In this document: positions 27,387 to 40,326 of the stretch, in pieces
Layout: each line of letters opens with the position of its first letter
How positions within the stretch are numbered: position 1 is the stretch's first letter
NCBI GenBank assembly: GCA_003278125.1
Contig: QCGX01000002.1
Coordinates: 62,001-126,000, forward strand
DNA length: 64,000 nucleotides
Origin: Pelagibacteraceae bacterium AG-390-C22
GTDB taxonomy: Bacteria; Pseudomonadota; Alphaproteobacteria; Pelagibacterales; Pelagibacteraceae
Reading direction: 5' to 3'
Made by a program: the position numbers and the translations under genes
Notes under the pieces: model-generated
The model's input: only the letters and a program-made list of their open reading frames with translations
What the model was told of the DNA's origin: nothing
Databases searched by the model: none

Positions 27387-27833
27387 TTATCTTCTTCTAT
27401 GAATATCTGAATTTTTAGCTAGGTTTTCTATTTTTGAAGATTTAACAATTTTTTTTAAAACAGTTACATCTCTAGTTATATTATTTTTAGGATATTTTTT
27501 CACAATAGCTAACGTTTTCTCTTTTACCGCAACATTCGTTAATGATATTTGTTTATTCAAAATCGTACAAAATTCAGATCTTGTACTTTCAATAAAAGAG
27601 ATGCAAGTTTCTTTCTTTTTCTCAGGATTTTTTTCTTCTGCATATGCAAGAACATGACCGAAGGGAGTTTTTCCTGTTTGTTGTTTAATTCCATAGCTTA
27701 TTGCTGAATTTAAAGAAGATTGAAGCATTTTTCCGCTAGACGCTCCTCCAACTGAACTGCCCAGTAAAGCAACGGATTCAGCACATCCATTGAGCAAAAA
27801 TAGAAATATTAGTAAAAAAAATCCTTTTTTCAT
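27387..27833 (-). CDS. Small lipoprotein, copy 1 of a tandem pair
   Basis: The mature reading begins MKKGFFLLIFLFLLNGCAESVALL, with the lipobox LLNGC placing the acylated cysteine near residue 16. An earlier ATG at 27863 would add ten residues that are not signal-like, so I prefer the ATG at 27833 (148 residues). Residues 17-65 closely match the neighbouring gene at 27976-28377 (SYGIKQQTGK, HVLAYAEEKNPEK), then the two diverge. The protein probably sits in an inner or outer membrane leaflet. Function is unknown. Confidence 0.68.
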   Translation of the reverse strand: MKKGFFLLIFLFLLNGCAESVALLGSSVGGASSGKMLQSSLNSAISYGIKQQTGKTPFGHVLAYAEEKNPEKKKETCISFIESTRSEFCTILNKQISLTNVAVKEKTLAIVKKYPKNNITRDVTVLKKIVKSSKIENLAKNSDIHRRR

Positions 27834-27975
27834 AACTTGTTGGTTTGATGTAATTGATTTCATATATCTTCTTCTTGTTTAAATAAAAGTTAATTGTTAG
27901 CGACAAAATTTTTATTAACACAACCTACGATAGTGAATATTTAAGCTTTCCACCTCAGTTTTTTTCTGAGAGTGT

Positions 27976-28377
27976 TTAATCTAAGTATTTTACTTGAGAA
28001 TTTTTATCTATGCTAGGTTGTAGTGATGATGCAAGATCTTTTAAAGAAGCGTCTGTTGTTTCGTTTTTAATTTTAGATTTAGTTATTTTTAGTTGCTTTT
28101 TTACAATTGCGCAAATTTCTGAATTAGTCTTTTCAATAAAAGATAAGCAAGGTTCTTTTTCTTTCTCTGGATTTATCTTTTCAGCATAAGCTATAACATG
28201 CTGTATCGGGCCCTTGCCAGTTTGTTGTTTAATTCCATAACTTATTGCTGAATTGAAGGAAGACTGAAGAATTTTTCCGTTTGAAGCGGTTCCAGCTGAA
28301 GTGCCTAATAAAGCAACCGATTCAGCGCAACCATTAAGTAACAACATTGTTGTTAATAAAACAAAAATTCTCTTCAT
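27976..28377 (-). CDS. Small lipoprotein, copy 2 of a tandem pair
   Basis: A 133-residue paralogue of the gene next to it: signal MKRIFVLLTTMLLLNGCAES with lipobox LLNGC, then SAISYGIKQQTGKGPIQHV and two later cysteines (PCLSF, EICAIV) conserved in both copies. The conserved half is the N-terminal 100 residues, while the C-terminal tail is not shared. A 112-bp gap separates the pair, enough for separate promoters. Function is unknown. Confidence 0.68.
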   Translation of the reverse strand: MKRIFVLLTTMLLLNGCAESVALLGTSAGTASNGKILQSSFNSAISYGIKQQTGKGPIQHVIAYAEKINPEKEKEPCLSFIEKTNSEICAIVKKQLKITKSKIKNETTDASLKDLASSLQPSIDKNSQVKYLD

Positions 28378-28485
28378 ACTCCCCCTCTTAAATAATTTTA
28401 AGTTATTGAATTTATACTAATATAAATACAATCACTCCGTTCATTATGAGTATATCAAATACAACCTGTAATGGAAGTGATTATG

Positions 28486-29436
28486 TTATGATATTACCCT
28501 TAAAGGCTTGTTATCTAGGCATCCTTCAAGGTTTTCTATCATTTGCGAATAAAACTTTGAGTAATTTTCTGCGGTTACGAAACCTATATGGGGCAGCAAA
28601 AGAGCATTTGTAAGAAATCTTAATTTATGATCTTGAGGGAGAGGTTCTTTATCATAGACATCTAAGCCCACTCCTGCAATTTTTTCATCTTTTAGAGCTT
28701 CAATTAAATCGTCTTCATTTATAATTTGACCGCGTGAAGTATTTATCAAGAAGGATGACTTTTTCATCAACTGAAATTCTTTTTTTGTAATTAAATTTTT
28801 ATATCTGTCTCCTAACACTAAATGTATTGAAATTATATCAGCAGTTTTTAATAAATCCTCTTTACTCATTGGTAAAACTCCAATCTCATTTGCGTGGGAT
28901 AAGTCTAAATTTTCACTCCATGCACAAACTTCCATTCCAAAAGCTTTTGCAACTTTAGCTACTTGTGTTCCAATCTTACCAAGACCAATTAAGCCTAACA
29001 ATTTTCCTTTCAGCTCAAAACCAATTGTAGTTTGCCAATAACCTTGAAACATATTATCAATTTCCAGTCTCATATTTCGATAAAGTCCTAAAATTAAAGC
29101 CCAAGTTATTTCGGCAGCAGGATTAGAATTAATTTCTGTTCCACATACTATTATTTTTTTTTTCTTAGTTGTTTCTAAATCGATAGCTTTATTTCTCATC
29201 CCGGAAGTCATTATGTATTTAAGTTTAGATAAACTTTCTATTAATGTTTTAGTCATTGGTGTTCTCTCTCTCATTATGAATAAAACCTCAAAATCTTCTA
29301 ATTCTACAATTGCTTCTTTCTCGTCAGAAAATGGATTATTAAATATTTTAAAGTCAAATTTATCTTTATATTTTTGAACATCGACAATCTGTCTGAAAAC
29401 ATCTTGATAATCATCTAGTACTGCAATTTTAATCAT
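28486..29436 (-). CDS. D-isomer-specific 2-hydroxyacid dehydrogenase
   Basis: A 316-residue NAD(P)-dependent oxidoreductase with the Rossmann motif LLGLIGLGKIGTQVA near residue 146. The catalytic residues are the arginine in NTSRGQIINEDDL, the glutamate in DVYDKEPLP and the histidine in LLPHIGFVTAEN. Members reduce 2-oxoacids or oxidise phosphoglycerate, so the substrate is open. The start overlaps the EamA gene stop by 8 bp. Confidence 0.85.
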   Translation of the reverse strand: MIKIAVLDDYQDVFRQIVDVQKYKDKFDFKIFNNPFSDEKEAIVELEDFEVLFIMRERTPMTKTLIESLSKLKYIMTSGMRNKAIDLETTKKKKIIVCGTEINSNPAAEITWALILGLYRNMRLEIDNMFQGYWQTTIGFELKGKLLGLIGLGKIGTQVAKVAKAFGMEVCAWSENLDLSHANEIGVLPMSKEDLLKTADIISIHLVLGDRYKNLITKKEFQLMKKSSFLINTSRGQIINEDDLIEALKDEKIAGVGLDVYDKEPLPQDHKLRFLTNALLLPHIGFVTAENYSKFYSQMIENLEGCLDNKPLRVIS

Positions 29437-30322
29437 TGATTTTCTTATTGGATAGATAAATACCAGTTAATATAAAAGCTGCTCCAGTAAAATGGTATAA
29501 TTCAAATTTTTCTTTAAAGATTATGATTGCCATAACTGCACTGAATAAAGGCATCAATTGAACAAACATGGTAGATCTATTTGGGCCAATTATCTGAACA
29601 CCTTTTTGCCAGCAGTAATAAGCAGCAATAGCTGGAAAAACAACCACATAAAAAAGAATCGAAAAAAATGCTTTGTTTAAATTTAGTTCTAGGCCAATAG
29701 ATTTTTCATAAAAAAATTGAGGTATCAAAAAAAGTATCCCAACAGAAACCATTAGCTGAATTAAAGTAAACTGTGAAAATTTAAATTTATGTTTTTTAAG
29801 TAAAGTAGTATAAAGAGACCATGTAACTACACAAACTAGCATCCATAAGTCACCTTTGTTAAAACTTAAAGAAATAATTTTTTGAATATCACCGTTGGAA
29901 ATGATTGATCCAATTCCTACAATTGACAACAACAGTCCAAGAATTTGAAAAATATTTGTTTTTTCAATTTTCATTAAAGACGAAAGCACAATTGTTGCTG
30001 CAGGAATAGCAGCTAACATTAGAACTGCGTTTATTACTTGTGTATAATTTAGTGCAAAATAAACAACGGAGTTAAAAGTACTTATTGTAATTACTCCCAT
30101 GAAGCTGATAACAAGCCAATTTTTTTTTATATAAGGTAAATTGTTGTAAATTTCTTTATATGTAAAAGGTATTAATATAAACCAAACTGAAATCCATCTA
30201 AAAACATTTAAAGTTAGTGGAGGGATTTCAAATAATGTTGCAAACTTTCCAACAATAAAATTACCTGACCAAAACAGTGCTGCCAGCACTAGAAATAAAT
30301 AAGCTAGATAATTTTTTGACAA
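29429..30322 (-). CDS. EamA/DMT family transporter
   Basis: This 297-residue protein has ten hydrophobic segments and the EamA start LFLVLAALFWSGNFIVGKFA. The second repeat begins near residue 150 (KGDLWMLVCVVTWSLYTTLLKK), and the last helix contains FTGAAFILTGIYLS. It lies between a 2-hydroxyacid dehydrogenase and a D-amino-acid-dehydrogenase-like gene with almost no gap. A linked role in D-amino acid or hydroxyacid handling is a guess. Confidence 0.82.
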   Translation of the reverse strand: MSKNYLAYLFLVLAALFWSGNFIVGKFATLFEIPPLTLNVFRWISVWFILIPFTYKEIYNNLPYIKKNWLVISFMGVITISTFNSVVYFALNYTQVINAVLMLAAIPAATIVLSSLMKIEKTNIFQILGLLLSIVGIGSIISNGDIQKIISLSFNKGDLWMLVCVVTWSLYTTLLKKHKFKFSQFTLIQLMVSVGILFLIPQFFYEKSIGLELNLNKAFFSILFYVVVFPAIAAYYCWQKGVQIIGPNRSTMFVQLMPLFSAVMAIIIFKEKFELYHFTGAAFILTGIYLSNKKIND

Positions 30323-30329
30323 AAAACTC

Positions 30330-31589
30330 CTAATTAAATCTTTTTGAGCTGTAAGGAGATAAATCTAAATTAGTTTTTTCTCCAGCAACTATTCCAGAAA
30401 TAATTTTGCCTGTTATAGCTCCAAGAGTCCAGCCTAAATGATGATGACCAAAGGCATAAATGATATTTTCATTTTTTAGAGAGGGTCCAAGGATAGGCAA
30501 GAAATCTGGTAACGTCGGTCTAAAACCTAACCATTCATCTTCATGAGTTTTAAGTTGAGGTAAAAGCTCTTTTGCACATTTTACTATATAGTCAATACGT
30601 TTTTTTGATGGAGGATTTTTTAAGCCTCCTAGCTCAACGGTTCCAACAGCTCTCAATCCTTGATTCATAGGGGTCATTCCAAAACCTCTGTCTAAAAAGA
30701 TAACTGGCCTAGAAATTAAATGCTCCATATCTTTAAAATGAACATGATATCCTCTTTCAGTGTCTAAAGGAATATTTTCTCCTAATTGATCTGTTAAATT
30801 TTTTGAAAAAGCCCCTGATGCAATGACAGTTTTTTCAAAAGCATATTCTTGATTTGCGGATTTAATAATAGTTTGATTCTCACTAATTTGTTTTAAGCTT
30901 AAGATATTCTCTTGTATAAACTTTCCACCCTTATCTATAAAAAGCTTAAATATTTTTTTTAAAATTCCTTGAGGGTCTTTAGCATGCATGGCATTTTCAT
31001 AAATTACTCCTGCATCAAAAACTGGTTTTAAATTAGGCTCTAATTCTAAAATTTCTTTTTGTGTTAAAAGTTTTTGTTCTATACCAAGATCTTTTCTTGT
31101 TTTGATTTCAAGCTCTCTACTTTTAAGATTTTTCTTAGTCCAAACATAAATGATTCCTTTTTTTTGAATTAAATTAGTCATATCAATTTCTTTAAATATT
31201 TCTTCGTAAGCATCGTTAGATAAGCTTAAGATTTGATTCATATACTTTGCTGTATGTAGCATTGATTTTTCATTACAATTTTTTATGTAATGTAAAAACC
31301 ATGGGATCATTTTTGGAACATAATTCCATTTCAATGCTAAAGGACCATAAGAACTAAATAACATTTTAGGGACATCATATAAAATATCTGTTCGATTAAA
31401 TTGTAAAACTGAGTAAGGTGAAAAATGGCCGGCGTTACCATAAGAAGCTGGATGAAAATTTTTTGATAAAGGATCGTTACGATCAAATAAAGTTACGGGA
31501 ATACCTTTTTTAATTAATTGAAGTCCGATACAAACTCCCTGAATTCCAGAGCCGATAATTCCAACAGATTTACATTTATATTTCTCCAT
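30330..31589 (-). CDS. DadA-like D-amino acid dehydrogenase / FAD oxidoreductase
   Basis: This DAO-fold flavoprotein starts MEKYKCKSVGIIGSGIQGVCIG. An in-frame ATG at 31607 adds six residues, but I prefer 31589 (419 residues). FAD-binding GIIGSGIQG is near residue 10. DADA-type landmarks are the SYGNAGHFSP stretch near 52 and the C-terminal FGHHHLGWTLGAITGK, typical of DadA. Such enzymes deaminate D-amino acids and pass electrons to quinone. The true substrate is not certain. Confidence 0.8.
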   Translation of the reverse strand: MEKYKCKSVGIIGSGIQGVCIGLQLIKKGIPVTLFDRNDPLSKNFHPASYGNAGHFSPYSVLQFNRTDILYDVPKMLFSSYGPLALKWNYVPKMIPWFLHYIKNCNEKSMLHTAKYMNQILSLSNDAYEEIFKEIDMTNLIQKKGIIYVWTKKNLKSRELEIKTRKDLGIEQKLLTQKEILELEPNLKPVFDAGVIYENAMHAKDPQGILKKIFKLFIDKGGKFIQENILSLKQISENQTIIKSANQEYAFEKTVIASGAFSKNLTDQLGENIPLDTERGYHVHFKDMEHLISRPVIFLDRGFGMTPMNQGLRAVGTVELGGLKNPPSKKRIDYIVKCAKELLPQLKTHEDEWLGFRPTLPDFLPILGPSLKNENIIYAFGHHHLGWTLGAITGKIISGIVAGEKTNLDLSPYSSKRFN

Positions 31590-31634
31590 AAGAAATTTAT
31601 AATGCAAACTGTAATGATTTTATAGTGCGGTAGA

Positions 31635-32108
31635 TTAGGCTAAAATTTCTGAGTCTTTGTTTAATGATGTTTCAGAGCCACCATTTTCTTTAGGTTTTTT
31701 TTCCTCTTTTGATTTACTGAATAAGAAATCAGGTGCAAGTTTAGATTTTGAGCCATGAGTTTTCTTTATGTACCCATCAATGTCAGCGCCATTTTCTGTT
31801 TTAAGATTATTCGCAAATTCTATATCTCCTTTTACAGTTCCTGTGCTGCCTACAATCACATCTTCGCCTGATATTTTTCCATCCATGTGGCCGTGGATTT
31901 CAACTCTATCTCCTTCGATTGACCCTGTAACTGAACCAGTTTCTCTAATAACAATTTCTTTTGAAATCACTGGTCCTTTAATAAGACCTGCTACATCAAT
32001 AGCTCCAGAACTATTAATTGTTCCTTCAATACTTACTGTTTCACTTATAAGTGACCGTTCAGTATCTCTAATTTTATTTTTTTTATCTCCGAACATGTAA
32101 TTATTCAT
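31635..32108 (-). CDS. Bactofilin (polymer-forming cytoskeletal protein)
   Basis: This 157-residue protein carries the bactofilin core from about residues 20 to 115: SETVSIEGTINSSGAIDVAG and short repeats such as GSVTGSIEGDRVEIHG and DGKISGEDVIVG, which form a beta helix. The tails are charged and probably unstructured. Bactofilins polymerise and help guide peptidoglycan synthesis. It follows rodA and the mre genes, so a shape role is likely here. Confidence 0.9.
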   Translation of the reverse strand: MNNYMFGDKKNKIRDTERSLISETVSIEGTINSSGAIDVAGLIKGPVISKEIVIRETGSVTGSIEGDRVEIHGHMDGKISGEDVIVGSTGTVKGDIEFANNLKTENGADIDGYIKKTHGSKSKLAPDFLFSKSKEEKKPKENGGSETSLNKDSEILA

Positions 32109-32179
32109 AATCTAATCATCTATGAGTTATATTAACAAGTCTTTTTTAAAAAAAATTTCTGCTCATTATAGGTCTTTTT

Positions 32180-33304
32180 TTAGTTAACTGGTGTGTCTTT
32201 ATAAATCTTACAGGACATTGCGATACCTAAACCAAGCATAATTGCCATCATTGATGATCCTCCGTAGGACATAATAGGTAAAGGAGAGCCAACTATAGGT
32301 AATAGGCCTAGTACCATACCCATATTTACTACTACATAAATAAAAAATGCTGTTGCAAAACTATAGCAATAAAGTTTTCCAAAATTACTTCTAGTCATGT
32401 TTCCTATTCTGACTATTCTTGAAACAATTAGCGCGTAAAGCAACAAAATGAATATTGACCCAGCAAAACCGAATTCTTCTGAAAATAAAGTGAATATAAA
32501 ATCTGTGTGTTTTTCAGGTAAATAGTCAAGATAACTTTGTGATCCATTCAAAAAACCTTTTCCAAAAAGGCCCCCAGATCCTATAGCAATTTTAGACTGT
32601 ATAATTTGATACCCGGCGCCTAAGGGATCCTTTTCAGGGTTTAAAAAAGTTAATATCCTTGATTTTTGGTAAGGTTTTAAAAAAGAAATAGCAATTGGTA
32701 GTAGTGCAATAAAAATTAAAATAGAGTAAGCAAAAAACTTCACTCTTACTCCTGCAAGCCAAGCTACTACTAAGCCACCCGCAGCAATCAAAATAGAAGT
32801 TCCAAGATCGGGCTGCATTACAACTAAAAGCACTGGGAAAATTAAAACAAAAATTGGGAGAAATAAAAATTTTAATCTATTTACACTTTCTATAGGAATA
32901 CGATGATAATATTTTGCTAAAAACAAGATTAAACCTATCTTCATTAACTCTGAAGGTTGAAGATTCATAAAGTAAAAATTTAACCACCTTTGAGATCCGG
33001 ATGATGTTAAACCAAAATATTTAACTCCTATAAGAAGAATAAGAAAAGCGAAATAAATTAAATAGCTAGTATCATGCCAAAATCTTATTTGAACAAAAGA
33101 TAAAATTAGAAACATAAAAAAGAAAACAAAAAATCTTAGAATATGGCTTTCTGTATGATATTTAAATTCTCCTCCATCTGTAGAGTACATAGCAAACATG
33201 CTAGTAATTCCTAAAATTAAAATGGAAACAATTAAAACATAATCAAGAGAAAAGAGTTTATCTCTAAAACTTAAGGATGATTGTATAGATCTTGGTTGAA
33301 ACAT
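32180..33304 (-). CDS. rodA: Rod shape-determining SEDS glycosyltransferase RodA
   Basis: This 374-residue protein has about ten membrane helices and SEDS landmarks: NLQPSELMKIGLILFLAKYY near residue 115, QPDLGTS near 166 and the extracytoplasmic loop GSGGLFGKGFLNGSQSYLDY with EKHTDFIFTLFSEEFG. It polymerises lipid II with the class B PBP encoded just upstream, which it touches by 1 bp. It ends about 70 bp before the bactofilin gene. Confidence 0.95.
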   Translation of the reverse strand: MFQPRSIQSSLSFRDKLFSLDYVLIVSILILGITSMFAMYSTDGGEFKYHTESHILRFFVFFFMFLILSFVQIRFWHDTSYLIYFAFLILLIGVKYFGLTSSGSQRWLNFYFMNLQPSELMKIGLILFLAKYYHRIPIESVNRLKFLFLPIFVLIFPVLLVVMQPDLGTSILIAAGGLVVAWLAGVRVKFFAYSILIFIALLPIAISFLKPYQKSRILTFLNPEKDPLGAGYQIIQSKIAIGSGGLFGKGFLNGSQSYLDYLPEKHTDFIFTLFSEEFGFAGSIFILLLYALIVSRIVRIGNMTRSNFGKLYCYSFATAFFIYVVVNMGMVLGLLPIVGSPLPIMSYGGSSMMAIMLGLGIAMSCKIYKDTPVN

Positions 33305-35247
33305 TAAATAGAATCTCCAGGTAAATTGTTTATAGATTGTCTTAAGCTGTGACGCTCTAAAACCTTTTTAATAACTTTTTTTGCTATTGGAGCAGCAGCC
33401 TTACTTCCAGTACCGCCATGTTCTACAATAACGCTAATTGCATACTTGGGGTCGCTTACTGGAGCAAATGCTATAAATAAAGCATGGTCTCGATTTTCAT
33501 ATTTTAATTGTTCTTGCTTCACTTCTGCTTCCCGTTGTGCTTCTGTAAATTTTCTAATCTGAGATGAGCCTGTCTTACCTGCAAAAGTAAATCTTTTATC
33601 TTCTAATCTTGATCTATAGGACGTTCCTCCTGGTTCATTTGAAGATGAGTACATTGCATCTTTAATAATTTTTATATTTTCTTGATTCTTAAATAATGGT
33701 TTTAGATCAAAATTAGATACTAACAGATCTGTTGGTAGTGGTTCACCTGGATTTTCATTTTTAAATTTTAAATAATCTTTTAAATTGTTTTTTGTTTTAT
33801 CAAAAAGTATTCTAGGTTTTATTTCAAAACCTCCATTAGCAATTTGAGCTGTCATTAAGCATAATTGAATTGGCGTACTTTGAAAATAACCTTGTCCAAT
33901 TCCTGAATGCAATGTTTCTCCTAAATACCAGTTTTGGCCGATATATTTTTTTTTCCAGGTTGTGTTAGGTACTACTCCAGAACGTTCTTCAAAAAAATCT
34001 TGTAATACTTTTTTTCCAAGACCAAATTTTTTAGCTGTTTCTGATAAACGATCCACACCTAGTCTTCTTGCAACTTCATAAAAATACACATCACATGATC
34101 TCTTAATTCCATTTCTCATGTTCATTATTCCGTGACCCTTTTTTTTCCAGCAATGAAATTTTTCACCAAATAATTCAATTTTACCTTTACATCTAACGGT
34201 ATCCAAAGGTCGAATTATTTTATTTTCTAAGGCGCTTAACGCTACGATTGTTTTAATAGTTGATCCTGGGGGATATAAACCAGATACAGCTTTATTAGTT
34301 AAAGGTTTTCTTTTATTATTAATTAAATTGTTCCAATAATCTTGTTCTACTCCATGAACAAAAGCATTAGGGTCATAGGATGGAGAAGAAACTAGAGATA
34401 CAATATCGCCATTGTAAATATCCATAACACATACAGATGCAGCTTTATCTCCTAATACTTCTGCTACATATTTTTGAACTTCTAAATCCAACGTAGTTTT
34501 AAAATTTCTTCCTGCTTTTCCTGGATCAACTTTAATCTGTTTAATTCTTTTTCCAAAGGCATTTACTTCGTATCTTTGAAAACCAACTTCACCTATTATT
34601 TGTTCATCTAACCTTCGTTCCAATCCAGTTTTACCTACAGCCATACCAGGAACCGACATTTCTTTTAGATATTTTTTGTTTTTTAAATCCTTAGCGCTTA
34701 CTTGTGAAACGTAACCTAAAACATGCGCTGATGAGTTGTCTTTATATACTCTTGCAACTGATACTATTGGCTCGACTCCTTGCAATTCATGCAAGAATAA
34801 ATTTATTCTGGAGAATTCTGACCAATTTAAATTATCTGAGATAATAATGGGTTCCCAGGGTTTTTGTTTTGCAATTTTTTTCTTTAAAGAAAATATTTTT
34901 TTATCACTTATATTTAATATAGTTTTTAATCTAAAAAATATTTCTTCAATACTTTGAGTATTTTCAGGTATTAAATGTATCTGATAAACTTGTTTATTTG
35001 AGGCTATTTCATTATTGAAATAATCTTTTATCACCCCTCTTTCAGGAGCTAATTTCCATTCTCTAAATCTATTTTTATCCGATAATGTCTTATATTTACT
35101 ACTTTCATTAATTTGAAGTGAAATTAAACGACCCAAAACTCCTACAACAACAACAGCTTTGCTAATCGTTAACAAAAACATTCTTCTACTTATTAGTTTA
35201 GATTTTATAACAGTGTTTCCAGAACCAGTATCAAACATTTTTTCCAA
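33304..35247 (-). CDS. mrdA: Penicillin-binding protein 2
   Basis: This 647-residue class B PBP has one N-terminal membrane helix near residue 25. The pedestal domain contains GVIKDYFNNEIA near 74. The transpeptidase box has the nucleophile serine in PGSTIKTIVAL near 330, the SxN-equivalent in KRSCDVYFYEVA near 386 and the KTG motif AGKTGSSQIRKF near 558. It crosslinks peptidoglycan with RodA and the MreBCD complex. Its start overlaps mreD by 17 bp. Confidence 0.94.
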   Translation of the reverse strand: MEKMFDTGSGNTVIKSKLISRRMFLLTISKAVVVVGVLGRLISLQINESSKYKTLSDKNRFREWKLAPERGVIKDYFNNEIASNKQVYQIHLIPENTQSIEEIFFRLKTILNISDKKIFSLKKKIAKQKPWEPIIISDNLNWSEFSRINLFLHELQGVEPIVSVARVYKDNSSAHVLGYVSQVSAKDLKNKKYLKEMSVPGMAVGKTGLERRLDEQIIGEVGFQRYEVNAFGKRIKQIKVDPGKAGRNFKTTLDLEVQKYVAEVLGDKAASVCVMDIYNGDIVSLVSSPSYDPNAFVHGVEQDYWNNLINNKRKPLTNKAVSGLYPPGSTIKTIVALSALENKIIRPLDTVRCKGKIELFGEKFHCWKKKGHGIMNMRNGIKRSCDVYFYEVARRLGVDRLSETAKKFGLGKKVLQDFFEERSGVVPNTTWKKKYIGQNWYLGETLHSGIGQGYFQSTPIQLCLMTAQIANGGFEIKPRILFDKTKNNLKDYLKFKNENPGEPLPTDLLVSNFDLKPLFKNQENIKIIKDAMYSSSNEPGGTSYRSRLEDKRFTFAGKTGSSQIRKFTEAQREAEVKQEQLKYENRDHALFIAFAPVSDPKYAISVIVEHGGTGSKAAAPIAKKVIKKVLERHSLRQSINNLPGDSI

Positions 35248-35743
35248 TTGTTATAATTGAATTGTAATAAGTAAATAAAAACCAAAAAAATGGAAAAAAA
35301 ATTAAAGTAAAGAAAGTATTATATGATATTTCTGTAAGATTTATTGCTATCTCGGAAAAGTTAGTCAACAAAATAAAAAATATTAAATTTGAAAAGAAAA
35401 TTGAAACAAAAAAAGTAAACCAATCAGTGGTTATTCTTGTGTTAACAGTCATATTTTTTATATAAGTTGCTACTAATGATACTGTTAAATAAGCTAAGGA
35501 ACTTATACATAAAGGAAAACCCATAACAACATCGTTTATCAAACCTGCAAAAAATACATGCCCGCTTCCAAGGATCTCTGGTCTTTTTAAAGCCCAAAAA
35601 TAAATTATGATTAACTGAAGATTAAATGATAAAATTTCAAAATAATTTTCAAAATGACTATCGATTTCACTAACAGATAAATAGTATAACAAAACAAGTG
35701 GTCCGAGGTTTATTATTTTGTTTATTGTTTTAAAATGTAACAT
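35231..35743 (-). CDS. mreD: Rod shape-determining membrane protein MreD
   Basis: This 170-residue protein has five to six hydrophobic segments. It sits between mreC and mrdA, the canonical position of mreD. The segment GHVFFAGLINDVVMGFPLCIS near residue 62 resembles the family motif with a conserved GLxxD. It starts at the base after the mreC stop. Sequence conservation of MreD is weak, so the name rests largely on synteny. Confidence 0.85.
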   Translation of the reverse strand: MLHFKTINKIINLGPLVLLYYLSVSEIDSHFENYFEILSFNLQLIIIYFWALKRPEILGSGHVFFAGLINDVVMGFPLCISSLAYLTVSLVATYIKNMTVNTRITTDWFTFFVSIFFSNLIFFILLTNFSEIAINLTEISYNTFFTLIFFPFFWFLFTYYNSIITIGKNV

Positions 35744-36592
35744 CTAAAAAACCTCTTTATTTTTTTGTGAAAGATCTACTTTAACAAATGATAATTGACT
35801 AGACTCAGAGTATAATCTTACTTCTCCTTTTTCAGTTGTAATTCCAATTGGAGATCCTGGAAAAAATATTCCATCTTTTCCTGATGTGAATACATCTTTT
35901 CCCTCTTCAACTATGTAACCTTCAGGTAAATATTCTAAAATTGGCCTAGATCCTCCACTGCCTTTTAAAATTGCTTGTACACCATCTTCACCAAAAGTAA
36001 CGGGTATTCTGCTGTTTAAATCATTTAGAAGCAAAACTCTTGAAGAAAGATAATTAGTTTCAACCACTCTTCCAATTAAAAAATCTTTATCCATAACTGG
36101 CATTCCTTTTAAAACGCCTGATTTTGATCCTCTATTAATAATAATAGATTTCAAATAAGGGCTACTTTTGTCGATAAGAACTTTTGATAGAATCATGTTC
36201 TCTTGTTTTAAGTAAGACTCTTCCGAATCTATAATTTTTCTTAAGTTTTTGTTTTGATTTGTTAAAAACTTAACGTTAAGTTCTTTTTGTCTATAAACTT
36301 CAAGTTCTTTTTTTAATTTTTCATTTTCTTTTTTTACATTAAATAAATTTGTAATTCCTCCTGTTGCTTGGGGAACGAATCTAGTGGGGGACGAAACAAC
36401 TAGTGTAACCCTATAAATTCCATCATTAATAATAGCTCTTACTGGTTTCATAAAACCAAAACCATAGGAGTCTAAAACAAAAATAATACCTGCAATTATT
36501 ATTAAAAAAACTAAAGAAAATTTTTGTGCTGCCCCTCTTTGTAAAAGGGCTGAACGAAAAGCTATACCAAAATCATCTCTACTAGAGGACAT
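35744..36592 (-). CDS. mreC: Rod shape-determining protein MreC
   Basis: This 282-residue bitopic protein has a membrane segment near 25-42, a coiled coil near 85-125 (NEKLKKELEVYRQKELN) and the periplasmic beta domains with PVMDKDFLIGRVVETNYLSS and LPEGYIVEEGKDVFTSG. It connects the MreB filaments to RodA and PBP2 in the elongasome. It is 17 bp downstream of the mreB stop and contiguous with mreD. Confidence 0.93.
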   Translation of the reverse strand: MSSSRDDFGIAFRSALLQRGAAQKFSLVFLIIIAGIIFVLDSYGFGFMKPVRAIINDGIYRVTLVVSSPTRFVPQATGGITNLFNVKKENEKLKKELEVYRQKELNVKFLTNQNKNLRKIIDSEESYLKQENMILSKVLIDKSSPYLKSIIINRGSKSGVLKGMPVMDKDFLIGRVVETNYLSSRVLLLNDLNSRIPVTFGEDGVQAILKGSGGSRPILEYLPEGYIVEEGKDVFTSGKDGIFFPGSPIGITTEKGEVRLYSESSQLSFVKVDLSQKNKEVF

Positions 36593-36609
36593 TTATCTTT
36601 TTAGATAAA

Positions 36610-39217
<2,608 letters not shown>

Positions 39218-39300
39218 ATATTGATTATGCATATTACAAGTAAAACGAGAATATGCAAATACTTATGCAAAATTAACTTTAATTTTTTGATCAGATTGGG

Positions 39301-40326
<1,026 letters not shown>

